This document shows positions 37,014-45,853 of a stretch of DNA of 58,596 bases, piece after piece. The DNA is from Aromatoleum toluolicum. GTDB lineage: Bacteria; Pseudomonadota; Gammaproteobacteria; Burkholderiales; Rhodocyclaceae. Below the pieces are notes generated by a model, which had not been told where the DNA came from, searched no databases, and saw only the letters and a list, made by a program, of their open reading frames with translations. Position numbers and translations under genes: made by a program. Within the stretch, counting starts at the first letter, position 1; each line of letters starts with the position of its first letter. The stretch covers positions 1 through 58,596 of the forward strand of contig NZ_WTVS01000034.1 of the NCBI RefSeq assembly GCF_012911005.2, in the 5' to 3' direction.

Positions 37014-38351
37014 TCAGATTTCTCTCGTCACGATTTCGCCGCGCAGGCTGTGCGGCAGGGCGGCGGTGATCGTCACGTCGACGAACTGCCCGATCAGGCG
37101 CGGATTGCCGGCGAAGTTCACGACACGGTTGTTGTCGGTGCGTCCGGCGAGCTCGCTCCCGTCCTTGCGCGAGAGCCCTTCGACGAGCACCCGCTCGACT
37201 CGGCCGACCATCGCCTGGCTGATCACCTGCGCCTGCTCGTCGATGCGCTTCTGCAGGCGGGCGAGCCAGCGCAGCTTGGTCTCCTGCGGCACCGGGTCTT
37301 CCAGGTCCGCGGCCGGCGTGCCCGGGCGCGGACTGTAGACGAAGCTGAAGGACGCATCGAAACCGACCTCGTCGATCAGCTTCATCGTCTTCTCGAAGTC
37401 CTCCTCGGTTTCGCCGGGGAAGCCGACGATGAAGTCCGAGGACAGCGACAGATCGGGGCGGGCGGGGCGCAGCTTGCGCACCACCGACTTGAACTCCAGC
37501 ACCGAGTAGCCGCGCTTCATCGCCGCGAGGATGCGGTCCGAGCCCGACTGCACGGGCAGGTGCAGATGGCTCACGAGTTTCGGGATGTTGGCGTAGGCAT
37601 CGAACACGCGCTGCGTCATCTCGCGCGGGTGCGAAGTGGTGTAGCGCATGCGCTCGATGCCCGGGATCTCGGCGACGCATTCGAGCAGGAAGGCGAAGTC
37701 GCCCAACTCAGCGCTGTTCCGCGTGATCGGCCCGCGCCACGCATTGACGTTCTGGCCCAGCAGCGTCACTTCCTTGACACCCTGGTCGGCTAGGCCGGCG
37801 ACTTCGGTCAGGATGTCGTCGAGCGGCCGCGACACCTCTTCGCCGCGCGTGTAGGGCACGACGCAGAAGGTGCAGTACTTGGAACAGCCTTCCATGATCG
37901 ACACGAAGGCGCTCGCCCCTTCGACGCGCGCGGGCGGCAGGTTGTCGAACTTCTCGATCTCCGGGAACGAAATGTCGACCTGCGACTTGCCGCTGTAGCG
38001 CCGCTCGGCGATGAGCTGCGGCAGGCGATGCAGGGTCTGCGGCCCGAACACGACGTCGACGTAGGGCGCGCGCGCGACGATCGCCTCCCCCTCCTGGCTC
38101 GCGACGCAGCCGCCGACGCCGATGATGAGGTTCGGATTCGCCTGCTTCAGGTGCTTCACCCGCCCGAGGTCGTGGAACACCCGCTCCTGCGCCTTCTCGC
38201 GCACCGAACAGGTGTTGAAGAGGATCACGTCGGCCTCTTCCGGGTTGTCGGTCTTGACCAGTTCCTCGGTCGCGCCGAGCACGTCCGCCATCTTGTCGGA
38301 GTCGTACTCGTTCATCTGGCACCCGAAGGTGCGAATGTAAAGCTTCTTCAT
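37014..38351 (-). CDS. miaB: tRNA-2-methylthio-N6-dimethylallyladenosine synthase
   Basis: 445 residues. The N-terminal UPF0004 domain has Cys in [10 protein letters not shown] and [11 protein letters not shown], the radical-SAM motif is [15 protein letters not shown], and a TRAM domain ends the protein. It methylthiolates i6A37 in tRNAs. It is divergent from the tRNA-Met gene and heads the run miaB-phoH-ybeY-corC-lnt. Confidence 0.97.
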   Translation of the reverse strand: MKKLYIRTFGCQMNEYDSDKMADVLGATEELVKTDNPEEADVILFNTCSVREKAQERVFHDLGRVKHLKQANPNLIIGVGGCVASQEGEAIVARAPYVDVVFGPQTLHRLPQLIAERRYSGKSQVDISFPEIEKFDNLPPARVEGASAFVSIMEGCSKYCTFCVVPYTRGEEVSRPLDDILTEVAGLADQGVKEVTLLGQNVNAWRGPITRNSAELGDFAFLLECVAEIPGIERMRYTTSHPREMTQRVFDAYANIPKLVSHLHLPVQSGSDRILAAMKRGYSVLEFKSVVRKLRPARPDLSLSSDFIVGFPGETEEDFEKTMKLIDEVGFDASFSFVYSPRPGTPAADLEDPVPQETKLRWLARLQKRIDEQAQVISQAMVGRVERVLVEGLSRKDGSELAGRTDNNRVVNFAGNPRLIGQFVDVTITAALPHSLRGEIVTREI

Positions 38352-38363
38352 CGTTACTCGGTG

Positions 38364-38393
38364 TTGACGCGCGGTTTCCCAAACCGCTATATT
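38364..38393 (+). promoter_or_regulatory. tRNA-Met promoter with palindromic spacer
   Basis: TTGACG (38364-38369) and TATATT (38388-38393) with an 18-bp spacer, 13 bp before the tRNA. The spacer contains GCGGTTTCCCAAACCGC, a 7-bp inverted repeat (38371-38387). Confidence 0.7.
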
Positions 38394-38406
38394 AGCAGGC
38401 TCGAGC

Positions 38407-38483
38407 GGTGATGTAGCTCAGACGGTTAGAGCGATGGATTCATAACCCATAGGTCGGCAGTTCGATTCTGCCCATCACCACCA
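38407..38483 (+). tRNA. tRNA-Met (anticodon CAT)
   Basis: 77 nt with an encoded CCA end. The acceptor GGTGATG pairs with CATCACC (38473-38479), the anticodon CAT is at 38441-38443, and the T arm contains GTTCGATTC. The standard paired G1-C72 end points to elongator Met rather than initiator; CAT could also be a tRNA-Ile2 with lysidine, which cannot be excluded here. Confidence 0.95.
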
Positions 38484-38496
38484 GTATTTCCAAGCG

Positions 38497-38526
38497 AAAG
38501 CCCAGTCTTCACCGGCTGGGCTTTTT
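38497..38526 (+). terminator. Intrinsic terminator after tRNA-Met
   Basis: AAAGCCCAG (38497-38505) and CTGGGCTTT (38516-38524) form a 9-bp stem, ending in a T5 tract. Confidence 0.85.
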
Positions 38527-38874
38527 GCTTTCTGGTCGATGTCTGGTCACCGGGCGATCGAGTCCAGCACGGCTGCCAGATCCGGAACCGCGCCAATCCT
38601 CCCCGCGAAACGTCAGCGATCGCCCGTCGGCCCCTGCTGCCGTTGGCGTGTTGCGCAAAATCGGGCGGCAAATGCTTTGCGTACCTGTCGTTCAGCCTTG
38701 ATTCTCACTTCGGCGAACGCAAGCACCGACACGATGCGGACAGCGGCGAGCGCTTGATAGATCGGCGGATGTTCTGACTTTTACTGTCGCAGACAGTATC
38801 GATCGCTTGCACCGTCGCGGCCATGAGCAGCGTTAGCAAACGATCGGTCCTCACGGTGAAGCTCCGCGCAGGCC
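38527..38874. other. Unassigned 348-bp stretch between tRNA-Met and regulator gene
   Basis: No reading frame here resembles a known protein on either strand. The only structure noted is ACTGTC/GACAGT (38783-38797), a short inverted repeat downstream of the regulator gene. Its place after a tRNA 3' end would suit a decayed integration junction, but no integrase remnant or duplicated tRNA end was seen. Confidence 0.4.
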
Positions 38875-40458
38875 TCAGATCCCCAGCCGATCCAGGGCTC
38901 TGCAGATCGTGTCGCGAGTGCCGGTGTCCCGGAACGGGAACGCTTTGAAGAAGAGGTCCTGCCGGTACGTGCTCATGCGCTTCCGAACCTCGGTGGCCCA
39001 AACCTCGGCGGCCGAGTGGTTGCCGGCGAGCTCGTTGACCAGCGCCGCGATGACGAAGATGTGCACATGCGCGTTCGGCGCGCGGGCGCCCCGCTCGGCC
39101 CAGTCGCAGGCCGCGGCGTAGTCTCCCTGCACCAGGCACGCGAAACCCCGCGTAGCCAGATGAGCGTAGCGCAGCGGGTCGATCGGGCTGAGGGACATGG
39201 CCTTGTCGACACCGGCGTCACACTGCTCGCCACTGCGCGCGATCACGTCGGCCAAGGCCCGGTTGTAGTGGGCAAGGGCGTAGTTGGGGTTCAGCTCGAT
39301 ACAACGGTCGTACCAGGGGAAGGCCCGCTCCATATCGCCGTCCAACCAGTCCGCGCGCCCCATGCACAGATTGCTGAAGGGGTCGAGGGGGTCAAGGGCG
39401 AGGCCCTTCTCGGCAAATTGGCGCGCCAACCGGCGCTCAGCCGCCGTGTCCTTCCGGTAGCCGACAAAGGCGTTCTGGAAGTGGGTGAAGGACAGCGCCG
39501 CATGGGCCCGGGCGAAGTGCGGATCGACTGCAACGGCGCGTTCGAAGAGTTGCTGGGCCTGGGTGTTGTCGTGGGCGCTGAAGCGGTACATGTGCCACAG
39601 GCCGCGGTGGTAGGCGGCCCAGGCGTCGAGGCTCTCGGTCGGCACGGTGACCGCGCGCGTGGCCTCGGCGACGGGGATGCGGTAGTCGATGGTGCTGACG
39701 ATGTCGCGCGCCATGGTCGAGCGCAGGCCGAGCAGGTCTTCTACCGGGCCTTCGAAGCGGTCCGCCCAGAGCAGGTGCTGGTCGGCGGCGCGGACCAGTT
39801 CCACGGTGACTGCGCTGCGCTTTCCGTCGACGGCGACCGTGCCGGTAAGGAGGTAGCGGGCGCCGAGCCGTTCGCCGACGGCTGTCAGATCCACCCCGGG
39901 ATCCCGGAACTGGAAGGACGAGCCGCGCGCGATCACGATCAACCAGTGCAGGCGCGAGAGTTCCACGATCAGCTCGTGCGCGACCGCGTCCGCCAGCGTG
40001 GCCCGGACGCCGTCGCCGGACAGCCACTGGAACGGCAGCACGGCGATCGAGGGCGGGCCGCCGGATTCGGTCGGTGGGGCGGCAGTGCTTGCTCGGGGGT
40101 GTGGCGCTTCGGCGGGGTCACAGACGACGGCCTGTACCACATTGGGATGCTCTACTGCGGGCGTGCCGAGGAAACGGAAGCCCCGTCGGTGCACCGTCCT
40201 GATCCGGCGCTGGGCCTTGCCGTCATCGCCGATTGCCTGTCGCGCAGAGCGGATGCGGCTGTTGACCACCGCCTCGGACACCACCCGGCCGTTCCAGATG
40301 CGCTCGTTCAGCTCGTCTTTTGTGATCAGCCGGTCGGGGTTGGCGACGAGCAATTCGAGCAGCGCGAACACCTGTGGTTCCACGGGGCGCACTACGCCGC
40401 CGCAGCGCAGCTCATAGCGGTCGGTATCCAACTCGATGTCGTCAAAACGAAAAATCAT
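38875..40458 (-). CDS. Winged-helix / TolB-like / TPR transcriptional regulator
   Basis: 527 residues from the ATG at 40458. An OmpR/CadC-type winged helix lies at about 1-98 (PQVFALLELLVANPDRLIT; RIRTVHRRGFRFLG), a TolB/FlgO-like alpha/beta domain at about 140-260 (PSIAVLPFQWLSGDG; GARYLLTGTVAVDGKR), then several TPR units (AQQLFERAVAVDPHFARAH; RCIELNPNYALAHYNRAL). No membrane segment separates the domains, so it is probably a soluble one-component regulator. It is divergent from a methyltransferase gene across 243 bp and probably controls it. The ligand is unknown. Confidence 0.85.
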   Translation of the reverse strand: MIFRFDDIELDTDRYELRCGGVVRPVEPQVFALLELLVANPDRLITKDELNERIWNGRVVSEAVVNSRIRSARQAIGDDGKAQRRIRTVHRRGFRFLGTPAVEHPNVVQAVVCDPAEAPHPRASTAAPPTESGGPPSIAVLPFQWLSGDGVRATLADAVAHELIVELSRLHWLIVIARGSSFQFRDPGVDLTAVGERLGARYLLTGTVAVDGKRSAVTVELVRAADQHLLWADRFEGPVEDLLGLRSTMARDIVSTIDYRIPVAEATRAVTVPTESLDAWAAYHRGLWHMYRFSAHDNTQAQQLFERAVAVDPHFARAHAALSFTHFQNAFVGYRKDTAAERRLARQFAEKGLALDPLDPFSNLCMGRADWLDGDMERAFPWYDRCIELNPNYALAHYNRALADVIARSGEQCDAGVDKAMSLSPIDPLRYAHLATRGFACLVQGDYAAACDWAERGARAPNAHVHIFVIAALVNELAGNHSAAEVWATEVRKRMSTYRQDLFFKAFPFRDTGTRDTICRALDRLGI

Positions 40459-40578
40459 GCGGTCGCCTTCGCGCAAGACATCGTGCCTCCGTGGCTCGAA
40501 TGTACGCGCGCTGGCGCCAATCTGTCACCACCCGGACGGCAGGTGTCGCTCATCCTCCAGGCATTGACCGGCGAATAT

Positions 40579-40602
40579 GCAGGATTTATGCAGCGTTCCT
40601 GC
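40579..40602. promoter_or_regulatory. Inverted repeat in the regulator/methyltransferase divergent region
   Basis: GCAGGA (40579-40584) and TCCTGC (40597-40602) are 6-bp inverted repeats with centres 18 bp apart, in the only intergenic space shared by the two divergent genes. It is a possible operator. Confidence 0.3.
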
Positions 40603-40701
40603 AAGTATCGCGGAGCGATGGCGCGCAAGCTGGACCCAGGTCGAAAGGCCGTGCCGACACAGGCGCGACACAGGACCCCGACCCCACCACAGGAGATCAT
40701 C

Positions 40702-41535
40702 ATGAACACCCCTGCTGCCCTCATCGCCGAAACACCCGATTTCGAAGCCATCAAGACAAAGCAGAACGCGGCCTGGTCGTCCGGCGACTACGCCATCGTT
40801 GGTACCACCCTGCAGATCGTCGGCGAGCAGCTCGCCGAGGCGTTGGACTTGCGCGCTGGCCAGTCGGTGCTCGACGTCGCTGCCGGCAACGGCAACTTCA
40901 CCCTCGCCGCGGCCCGCCGCTGGGCAGAGGTAACTTCAACCGACTATGTGCCTGCGCTGCTGGAGCGTGGCGCCGAGCGTGCGAAGGCCGACCGCCTGCC
41001 GGTGACCTTCCACTTCGCCGACGCCGAGGATCTGCCCTTCACCGACGCCATGTTCGACGTGGTGGCCTCCACCTACGGGGTGATGTTTACCCCCAATCAG
41101 GAAAAAGCCGCTGCCGAGATGCTGCGCGTGTGCCGCCCGGGTGGCCGGATCGGGCTGGCCAACTGGACGCCGGATAGTTTCGTGGGGGGCATCTTCAAGG
41201 CCATCGGTCGCTACCTGCCGCCACCGCAGGGCGTGAAGTCGCCGGCCCTGTGGGGCACGCGGGAACACCTGGACGTCTTGTTCGGCGCTGGCGCGCGGGA
41301 GATCCGCGTGACGGAAAAGGACTTCGTCTTTCGCTACCGCTCGCCGCAGCACTTCATGGAAATCTTCCGCGCGTACTACGGCCCGGTCCACAAGGCCTTC
41401 GCCGCGCTCGACGGCGAGCGGCAGGCTGGCCTCCACTCGGATCTGATGGGTCTGATCGACCGCTACAACACCGCCGATGACGGGACCATGGTCGCGCCCT
41501 CGGCCTACCTGGAGATCGTGATCGAGCGGTGCTGA
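40702..41535 (+). CDS. Class I SAM-dependent methyltransferase
   Basis: 277 residues from the ATG at 40702 with AGGAG 6 nt upstream. Motif I is VLDVAAGNGNFTLAAARR, followed by motif II (FHFADAEDLPFTDAMFDVV) and motif III (MLRVCRPGGRIGLANWT), as in UbiE/methyltransferase_11 proteins. The substrate cannot be told from the sequence. The divergent TPR regulator is its likely controller. Confidence 0.88.
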   Translation: MNTPAALIAETPDFEAIKTKQNAAWSSGDYAIVGTTLQIVGEQLAEALDLRAGQSVLDVAAGNGNFTLAAARRWAEVTSTDYVPALLERGAERAKADRLPVTFHFADAEDLPFTDAMFDVVASTYGVMFTPNQEKAAAEMLRVCRPGGRIGLANWTPDSFVGGIFKAIGRYLPPPQGVKSPALWGTREHLDVLFGAGAREIRVTEKDFVFRYRSPQHFMEIFRAYYGPVHKAFAALDGERQAGLHSDLMGLIDRYNTADDGTMVAPSAYLEIVIERC

Positions 41536-41562
41536 AACTTGACGCCGCACACGAAATGAAAC

Positions 41563-41611
41563 GACCCGCCAGGCCAAGACGTTCGATTGCTGAATCACGC
41601 CTAGGCGGGTC
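41563..41611. repeat. Imperfect inverted repeat after methyltransferase gene
   Basis: GACCCGCCAGGC (41563-41574) and GCCTAGGCGGGTC (41599-41611) pair over 12 positions with one bulged base and a 24-nt loop. It could be a terminator or the remains of a mobile-element end. Confidence 0.4.
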
Positions 41612-41655
41612 ACTTTGAAGTTGTTGTTGCCGCCATCAATGGTTAGGAGGGCGCC

Positions 41656-41883
41656 ATGAACACGCTAGTACGCTCAACGGGCACCGAACGGGTCCGCATC
41701 GATACGGTTCGTGCCGTCGCAGCCGGTCTTGCGGCGCGGGCAATCGCTACGCTTAGGGCTTGGGCGCGTCGCAGTCGCACCCGCGGCGAGCTGGCCGAAC
41801 TCGATGACGCGATGCTTCGCGACCTTGGCGTCGCGCGCGCCAACGCCAACTTCGAGGCAAGCAAGCCGTTCTGGCAACCGTAA
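41656..41883 (+). CDS. DUF1127 domain protein
   Basis: 75 residues with a full AGGAGG ribosome site 5 nt upstream. The C-terminal DUF1127 motif is RSRTRGELAELDDAMLRDLG, followed by the typical ASKPFWQP end. Short DUF1127 proteins are Arg-rich and linked in some alphaproteobacteria to small-RNA and phosphate or carbon regulation; the function here is unknown. It abuts a transposase remnant. Confidence 0.85.
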   Translation: MNTLVRSTGTERVRIDTVRAVAAGLAARAIATLRAWARRSRTRGELAELDDAMLRDLGVARANANFEASKPFWQP

Positions 41884-41898
41884 CGCCACGGCTTACGG

Positions 41899-42058
41899 TG
41901 AGGATTTGCAGCAACAGCACCTTGAGCAGCCACTCCGGCGGCACCGAAGGACGCCTCACACGTGCGTAGCTCGCATCGAACTCGGCGTCCATCGAAGCGA
42001 GCACCGCATCGACCAGCACCCGAAGCTTGCGCAGCGGGTGCGAGGCGACCTTGGACCA
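41899..42058 (-). pseudogene. IS5-family transposase N-terminal remnant
   Basis: The minus strand encodes SHPLRKLRVLVDAVLASMD, then RRPSVPPEWLLKVLLLQIL, the conserved N-terminal segment of IS5-group transposases (HPLRxIRxLVDxxL...RPSIPPExLLRxxLLQxL). The frame is interrupted upstream by a stop just before this segment and the DDE catalytic part is missing, so only about 50 codons survive. It marks a past insertion between the DUF1127 and CaiB-type genes. Confidence 0.8.
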
Positions 42059-42132
42059 AACCCAGCATTACCAGATGGGGTTACCCTTCGCGCTCGCCCG
42101 ACCCTGTGGGCCAACAAATGAGGAACGCCACC

Positions 42133-43332
42133 ATGAGCGCCACCACTAAACCCCTCGCCGGCATCAAGGTCATCGAGCTCGGCACGCTGATCGCCGGCCC
42201 CTTCGCGGCGCGGATTCTTGGCGAGTTCGGCGCGGAGGTGATCAAGATCGAATCGCCCGACGGCGGCGATCCACTGCGCAAGTGGCGCAAGCTGTACGAA
42301 GGGACCTCGTTGTGGTGGTACCTGCAGTCGCGCAACAAGAAGTCGGTGACGGTGAACCTCAAGCACCCCGACGGCGTGGAGGTGGTGCGCAAACTGGTGG
42401 CCGGAGCCGACATCGTGGTCGAGAATTTTCGCCCCGGCGTGCTCGAGAAGCTCGGCCTCGGCTGGGAGGCGCTGTCGGCAATCAATCCCGGCCTCGTCAT
42501 GCTGCGCCTGTCGGGTTTCGGTCAGACCGGGCCGATGGCCCAGCAACCGGGCTTCGGCGCGATCGGAGAGTCGATGGGCGGGCTGCGCTACGTGACCGGT
42601 TTTCCGGACCGGCCGCCGGTGAAGACCGGCATCTCGATCGGCGATTCGATTGCCGCGTTGTGGGGGGCGCTCGGTGCGCTAATGGCATTGCGCCACAAGG
42701 AGGTGAATGGCGGCCGCGGGCAGGTGGTGGACGTGGCGCTGTACGAGGCGGTGTTCGCGATGATGGAATCGCTGGTGCCGGAGTTCGACGTGTTCGGTTT
42801 CGTGCGCGAGCGCACCGGCAACATCATGCCCGGCATCACGCCGTCGAACACCCACACCACGAAGGACGGCAAGCACGTGGCAATCGGCGCGAACGGGGAT
42901 GCGATCTTCCGCCGGCTGATGCAGGCCATGGGCCGCAACGATCTCGCCGAAGACCCCGCGCTTGCCGACAACGCCGGGCGGGACGCGCGGCGCGAGGAGA
43001 TCTACGCGCTGATCGACGCCTGGGTCGCCGATCACGACGAGGCTGCCGTACTGGAGGCGCTCGCCACGGCCGAGGTGCCGGCGTCACGCATCTATTCGGT
43101 CGCGGACATGTTCGCGGATCCGCAGTTCCTCGCGCGGGAGATGTTGCAGACGGTGACCTTGCCCGACGGGCGCTCGTGCCGCATGCCCGGCATCATGCCC
43201 AAGCTCTCGCTCACGCCGGGCGCGGCGGAGTCACTCGGCCCCGCGTTGGGCGCGCACACCGATGCGGTGCTTGGTGCGCTCGGATACGACGCGACGGCGA
43301 TCCAGGCGCTAAGGGAGGGCGGTGCGATCTGA
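42133..43332 (+). CDS. CaiB/BaiF family CoA-transferase
   Basis: 399 residues from the ATG at 42133. Family III CoA-transferase hallmarks include GIKVIELGTLIAGPFAARIL, VVENFRPGVLEKLGLG with the catalytic-Asp region near AGADIVVENF, and SGFGQTGP. The active-site Asp commonly lies in this region as YDVVVENF or similar. It moves CoA between carboxylic acids. The substrate is unknown, and no partner lyase or dehydrogenase adjoins it. Confidence 0.9.
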   Translation: MSATTKPLAGIKVIELGTLIAGPFAARILGEFGAEVIKIESPDGGDPLRKWRKLYEGTSLWWYLQSRNKKSVTVNLKHPDGVEVVRKLVAGADIVVENFRPGVLEKLGLGWEALSAINPGLVMLRLSGFGQTGPMAQQPGFGAIGESMGGLRYVTGFPDRPPVKTGISIGDSIAALWGALGALMALRHKEVNGGRGQVVDVALYEAVFAMMESLVPEFDVFGFVRERTGNIMPGITPSNTHTTKDGKHVAIGANGDAIFRRLMQAMGRNDLAEDPALADNAGRDARREEIYALIDAWVADHDEAAVLEALATAEVPASRIYSVADMFADPQFLAREMLQTVTLPDGRSCRMPGIMPKLSLTPGAAESLGPALGAHTDAVLGALGYDATAIQALREGGAI

Positions 43333-43392
43333 AACGCTGCCGGCGTACCGTCAAGGGGTGGCACGCGCCCGGTCCGGAGGTCGCGTCACGCC

Positions 43393-43791
43393 CTAACGGG
43401 AAGCGAGGCGATTCACCCTCGCCACGGCGTCGATCTCGATCCGCGCATCGAGCGGCAGCCGGGTCACCTCCACGCACGAGCGCGCCGGAAAGTCATTCGG
43501 GAAGTAGTTGGCATAGACCGCATCCACGGCTGACAAGTCATCCATGTCAGTCAGGAAGACGGTGACGCGGACGACCTGATTGAGTGCGGATCCGGCCGAT
43601 CGCAGAATCACCTCGATGTTGTGCAGCGCTTGATTGGCCTGCGTCACGGCATCCGGACCGACCAGCGAGCCGGTCGCGGTATCCAGGCCCAGTTGCCCGG
43701 ACGTCCACACCCACCCATCCATCACGACACCCTGCGAACACGGGCCGACAGGAAGGGGTGCGTCCTTGATGAGGACGATCCGCTTGCTCAT
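43393..43791 (-). CDS. RidA family protein
   Basis: 132 residues from the ATG at 43791. YjgF/YER057c/UK114 motifs: LPVGPCSQGVVMDGWVWTSG, QANQALHNIEVILRSAG, and the C-terminal FPARSCVEVTRLPLDARIEI with the Arg that binds the imine or keto acid. Classic RidA deaminates reactive 2-aminoacrylate. It converges on the CaiB-type gene 61 bp away and is divergent from the transglutaminase-like gene. Confidence 0.9.
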   Translation of the reverse strand: MSKRIVLIKDAPLPVGPCSQGVVMDGWVWTSGQLGLDTATGSLVGPDAVTQANQALHNIEVILRSAGSALNQVVRVTVFLTDMDDLSAVDAVYANYFPNDFPARSCVEVTRLPLDARIEIDAVARVNRLASR

Positions 43792-44091
43792 GCACACCTC
43801 CGCAGTGACATTGCGTTCCAGCATACCCCGGCTGATGCCGGTCGCCCCCCATTCGTCCCACCGGTCGATGCATCCGCAGCTCACGACGCAGCCGCACCCC
43901 GTATTCCCCTGTCACATACGGAAGTCGCTGCGCCCCGGGCACGCTTCCCTGCAGTATAGGCACCTACTGCGGGAGCCTTCATGCAGGCAGTCTTGCAGAA
44001 CCGCGCCGCCGGCGATATTTCGTTTACGATGAAAAGCGCATTTCGCACCTATCGCGACCATCAACAGGACTCGAACCTCGCAGGAGACGCC
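43792..44091. promoter_or_regulatory. Intergenic region between ridA-like and transglutaminase-like genes
   Basis: A 300-bp gap containing GCAGTA (43951-43956) / TACTGC (43965-43970), an 8-nt-spaced inverted repeat, and an AT-richer patch near 44015-44040 that could hold the plus-strand promoter. No other gene is apparent. Confidence 0.3.
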
Positions 44092-44760
44092 GTGATTGCT
44101 GACCAGTATCTGAACCCCGGACGCGGTATCGAAAGCGACGCACCGGAGATCGTCGCCTTCGCGCGACAGGCCGCCGGCCCCGCTACGGACGATATCGGCC
44201 GGGCGGTGTCGCTGTATGAAGCCGTGCGGGACCGCATCGCCTACGACCCCTATGACCGGCTCGGGCACGCGGAGTCCTGTTCGGCAAAGCGTGCACTCGC
44301 ACGCGGCCGCGGTTTTTGCATCCCGAAGGCTGCGCTCCTGGTTGCCTGCGCGCGGGCGCTGGGGATTCCGGGGCGATTGGGATTCGCCGATGTGCGCAAT
44401 CATCTGGCATCACGGCGCCTGCTCGAGGCCAACGACGGCGACGTCTTCCGCTGGCACGCCTACGCGGAACTGCATCTCGACGGGAAATGGGTGAAGGCGA
44501 CCCCGGCGTTCGACCTTGCGCTATGCGAACGGGCGGAAATCCAGCCGCTGCGGTTCGATGGCCGCGATGACTCGGTCTTTCACCCCTATGACCAGCGCAA
44601 TCGCAAGCACATGGAGTATGTGCTCGACCGCGGCCAATACGCCGATGTCCCGTTCGACGCGATCGTCGCGACCTGGCGGACTCACAGTCCGCGAATGCTC
44701 GACGAAAGTTATTACGCCGGGGCGAAAGCCTTCATCGACGAGCTTCAGCCTCAGGCGTAA
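44092..44760 (+). CDS. Transglutaminase-like domain protein
   Basis: 222 residues from the GTG at 44092, which has AGGAG 5 nt upstream; in-frame ATGs at 43981 and 44029 would give longer forms with weaker ribosome sites. The catalytic triad of the transglutaminase/NGLY1 superfamily is visible: Cys in GRGFCIPKAALLVACARALG, His in FRWHAYAELHLDGKW and Asp in ATPAFD. No signal peptide is seen. Such proteins are often cysteine peptidases or amidases; the substrate is unknown. Confidence 0.82.
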   Translation: MIADQYLNPGRGIESDAPEIVAFARQAAGPATDDIGRAVSLYEAVRDRIAYDPYDRLGHAESCSAKRALARGRGFCIPKAALLVACARALGIPGRLGFADVRNHLASRRLLEANDGDVFRWHAYAELHLDGKWVKATPAFDLALCERAEIQPLRFDGRDDSVFHPYDQRNRKHMEYVLDRGQYADVPFDAIVATWRTHSPRMLDESYYAGAKAFIDELQPQA

Positions 44761-44824
44761 GGCCGACATTTGACGGAACTCCGGGCTGCGGAGATGCCTC
44801 GCAGCCCGAAGTGCCTGCGCCGGC

Positions 44825-45853
44825 TCACCGCCGCAGGCGTCCGGCCCAGAACGCCGCGACGTCCAGCATGCGCCGCGAGAAGGCCCATTCGTTGTCGAAC
44901 CACAGCATCAGGTTGATCAGGCGCTCGCCGCTGGCGTGAGTCTGGCTGCCGTCGACGATGGCCGAGAAGCCGTTGTGGTTGAAGTCCACCGACGCGTGCG
45001 GGCCGTCCGAGTACGCGAGCACGCCGTGGCGGTCCTCCTCGGCGACGCGGCGCATGAGGCGGTTGATGGTCTCGACCGTGGCGTTGCGCCGGAGCGTCAC
45101 CGTCAGGTCGATGGCCGAGACGTTCGGTACCGGGACGCGGATCGCCTTCGCCACGATGCGCCCTTCGAGCGCCGGCAGCAGACGGGAAATGCCCTTCGCC
45201 AGGCCGGTCTGTACCGGGATCATCGACTGCATCGCCGAGCGGGTCATGCGCAGGTCGGTGGCGTGGTAGCCGTCGATCACGGGCTGGTCGTTCATCACCG
45301 AGTGCAGCGTCGTCGTCAGCGCATGCTCGATGCCGAACGTCTGTTCGAGGATCGCGAGGATGGGCACGACGGCGTTGGTGGTGCAGGAGGCGGCCGAGAC
45401 GATGCGTTCGCTGCCGTCGAGCGTGTCGTGGTTCATCCCGAACACGACGGTGCGATCGACGTCGGCGGCGCTGTGGCCGGGGTGCGACAGCAGCAGACGC
45501 GGACAGCCGGCGTCGAGGAAGGCTTCGAGTTCGTGCCGGTAACGGTAGCGCCCCGAAGCTTCGACGAGGAGGTCGGCATCGAGGGCCCGCCAGTCGACGC
45601 CGTCGGGCGTTGTCGCATGGGTGACCGCGATGTCCTGGTCGTCGATGTGCAGGCGACCGTCACGGATGCCGACGGTGCCGGGGAAACAGCCGTGGATCGA
45701 ATCGAAGCGGGTGAGATAGGCCATGCTCTCGATGTCCGCCGGTTCGTTGATGGCGACGATGGACAGCGAATTGCGCAGCGGCGATTCGTGGAGGGCGCGC
45801 AGGAAGCAGCGGCCGATGCGGCCGTAGCCGTTGAGTACGATGCGGAAGCTCAT
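44825..45853 (-). CDS. epd: Erythrose-4-phosphate dehydrogenase-like protein (GAPDH superfamily)
   Basis: 342 residues. Rossmann start FRIVLNGYGRIGRCFLRAL, catalytic Cys in SAASCTTNAVVPIL, and HSVMNDQPVIDGYH, which matches Epd proteins rather than standard GAPDH. Later, VDFNHNGFSAIVDGSQTH and LWFDNEWAFSRRMLD complete the domain. Epd oxidises erythrose 4-phosphate to 4-phosphoerythronate for pyridoxal phosphate synthesis. It stands alone here, so another aldehyde substrate is possible. Confidence 0.82.
   Translation of the reverse strand: MSFRIVLNGYGRIGRCFLRALHESPLRNSLSIVAINEPADIESMAYLTRFDSIHGCFPGTVGIRDGRLHIDDQDIAVTHATTPDGVDWRALDADLLVEASGRYRYRHELEAFLDAGCPRLLLSHPGHSAADVDRTVVFGMNHDTLDGSERIVSAASCTTNAVVPILAILEQTFGIEHALTTTLHSVMNDQPVIDGYHATDLRMTRSAMQSMIPVQTGLAKGISRLLPALEGRIVAKAIRVPVPNVSAIDLTVTLRRNATVETINRLMRRVAEEDRHGVLAYSDGPHASVDFNHNGFSAIVDGSQTHASGERLINLMLWFDNEWAFSRRMLDVAAFWAGRLRR

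Noticed and set aside
38426-38671. Minus-strand 81-codon frame crossing the tRNA-Met gene, as a possible integrase remnant
   Set aside because: It runs through a clear tRNA and its terminator and shows no integrase motif such as the R-H-R-Y residues.
39016-40701. Plus-strand extension upstream of the methyltransferase, opposite the TPR regulator
   Set aside because: The methyltransferase has a good ATG with AGGAG at 40702; the upstream part is antisense to the regulator and is not conserved-looking.
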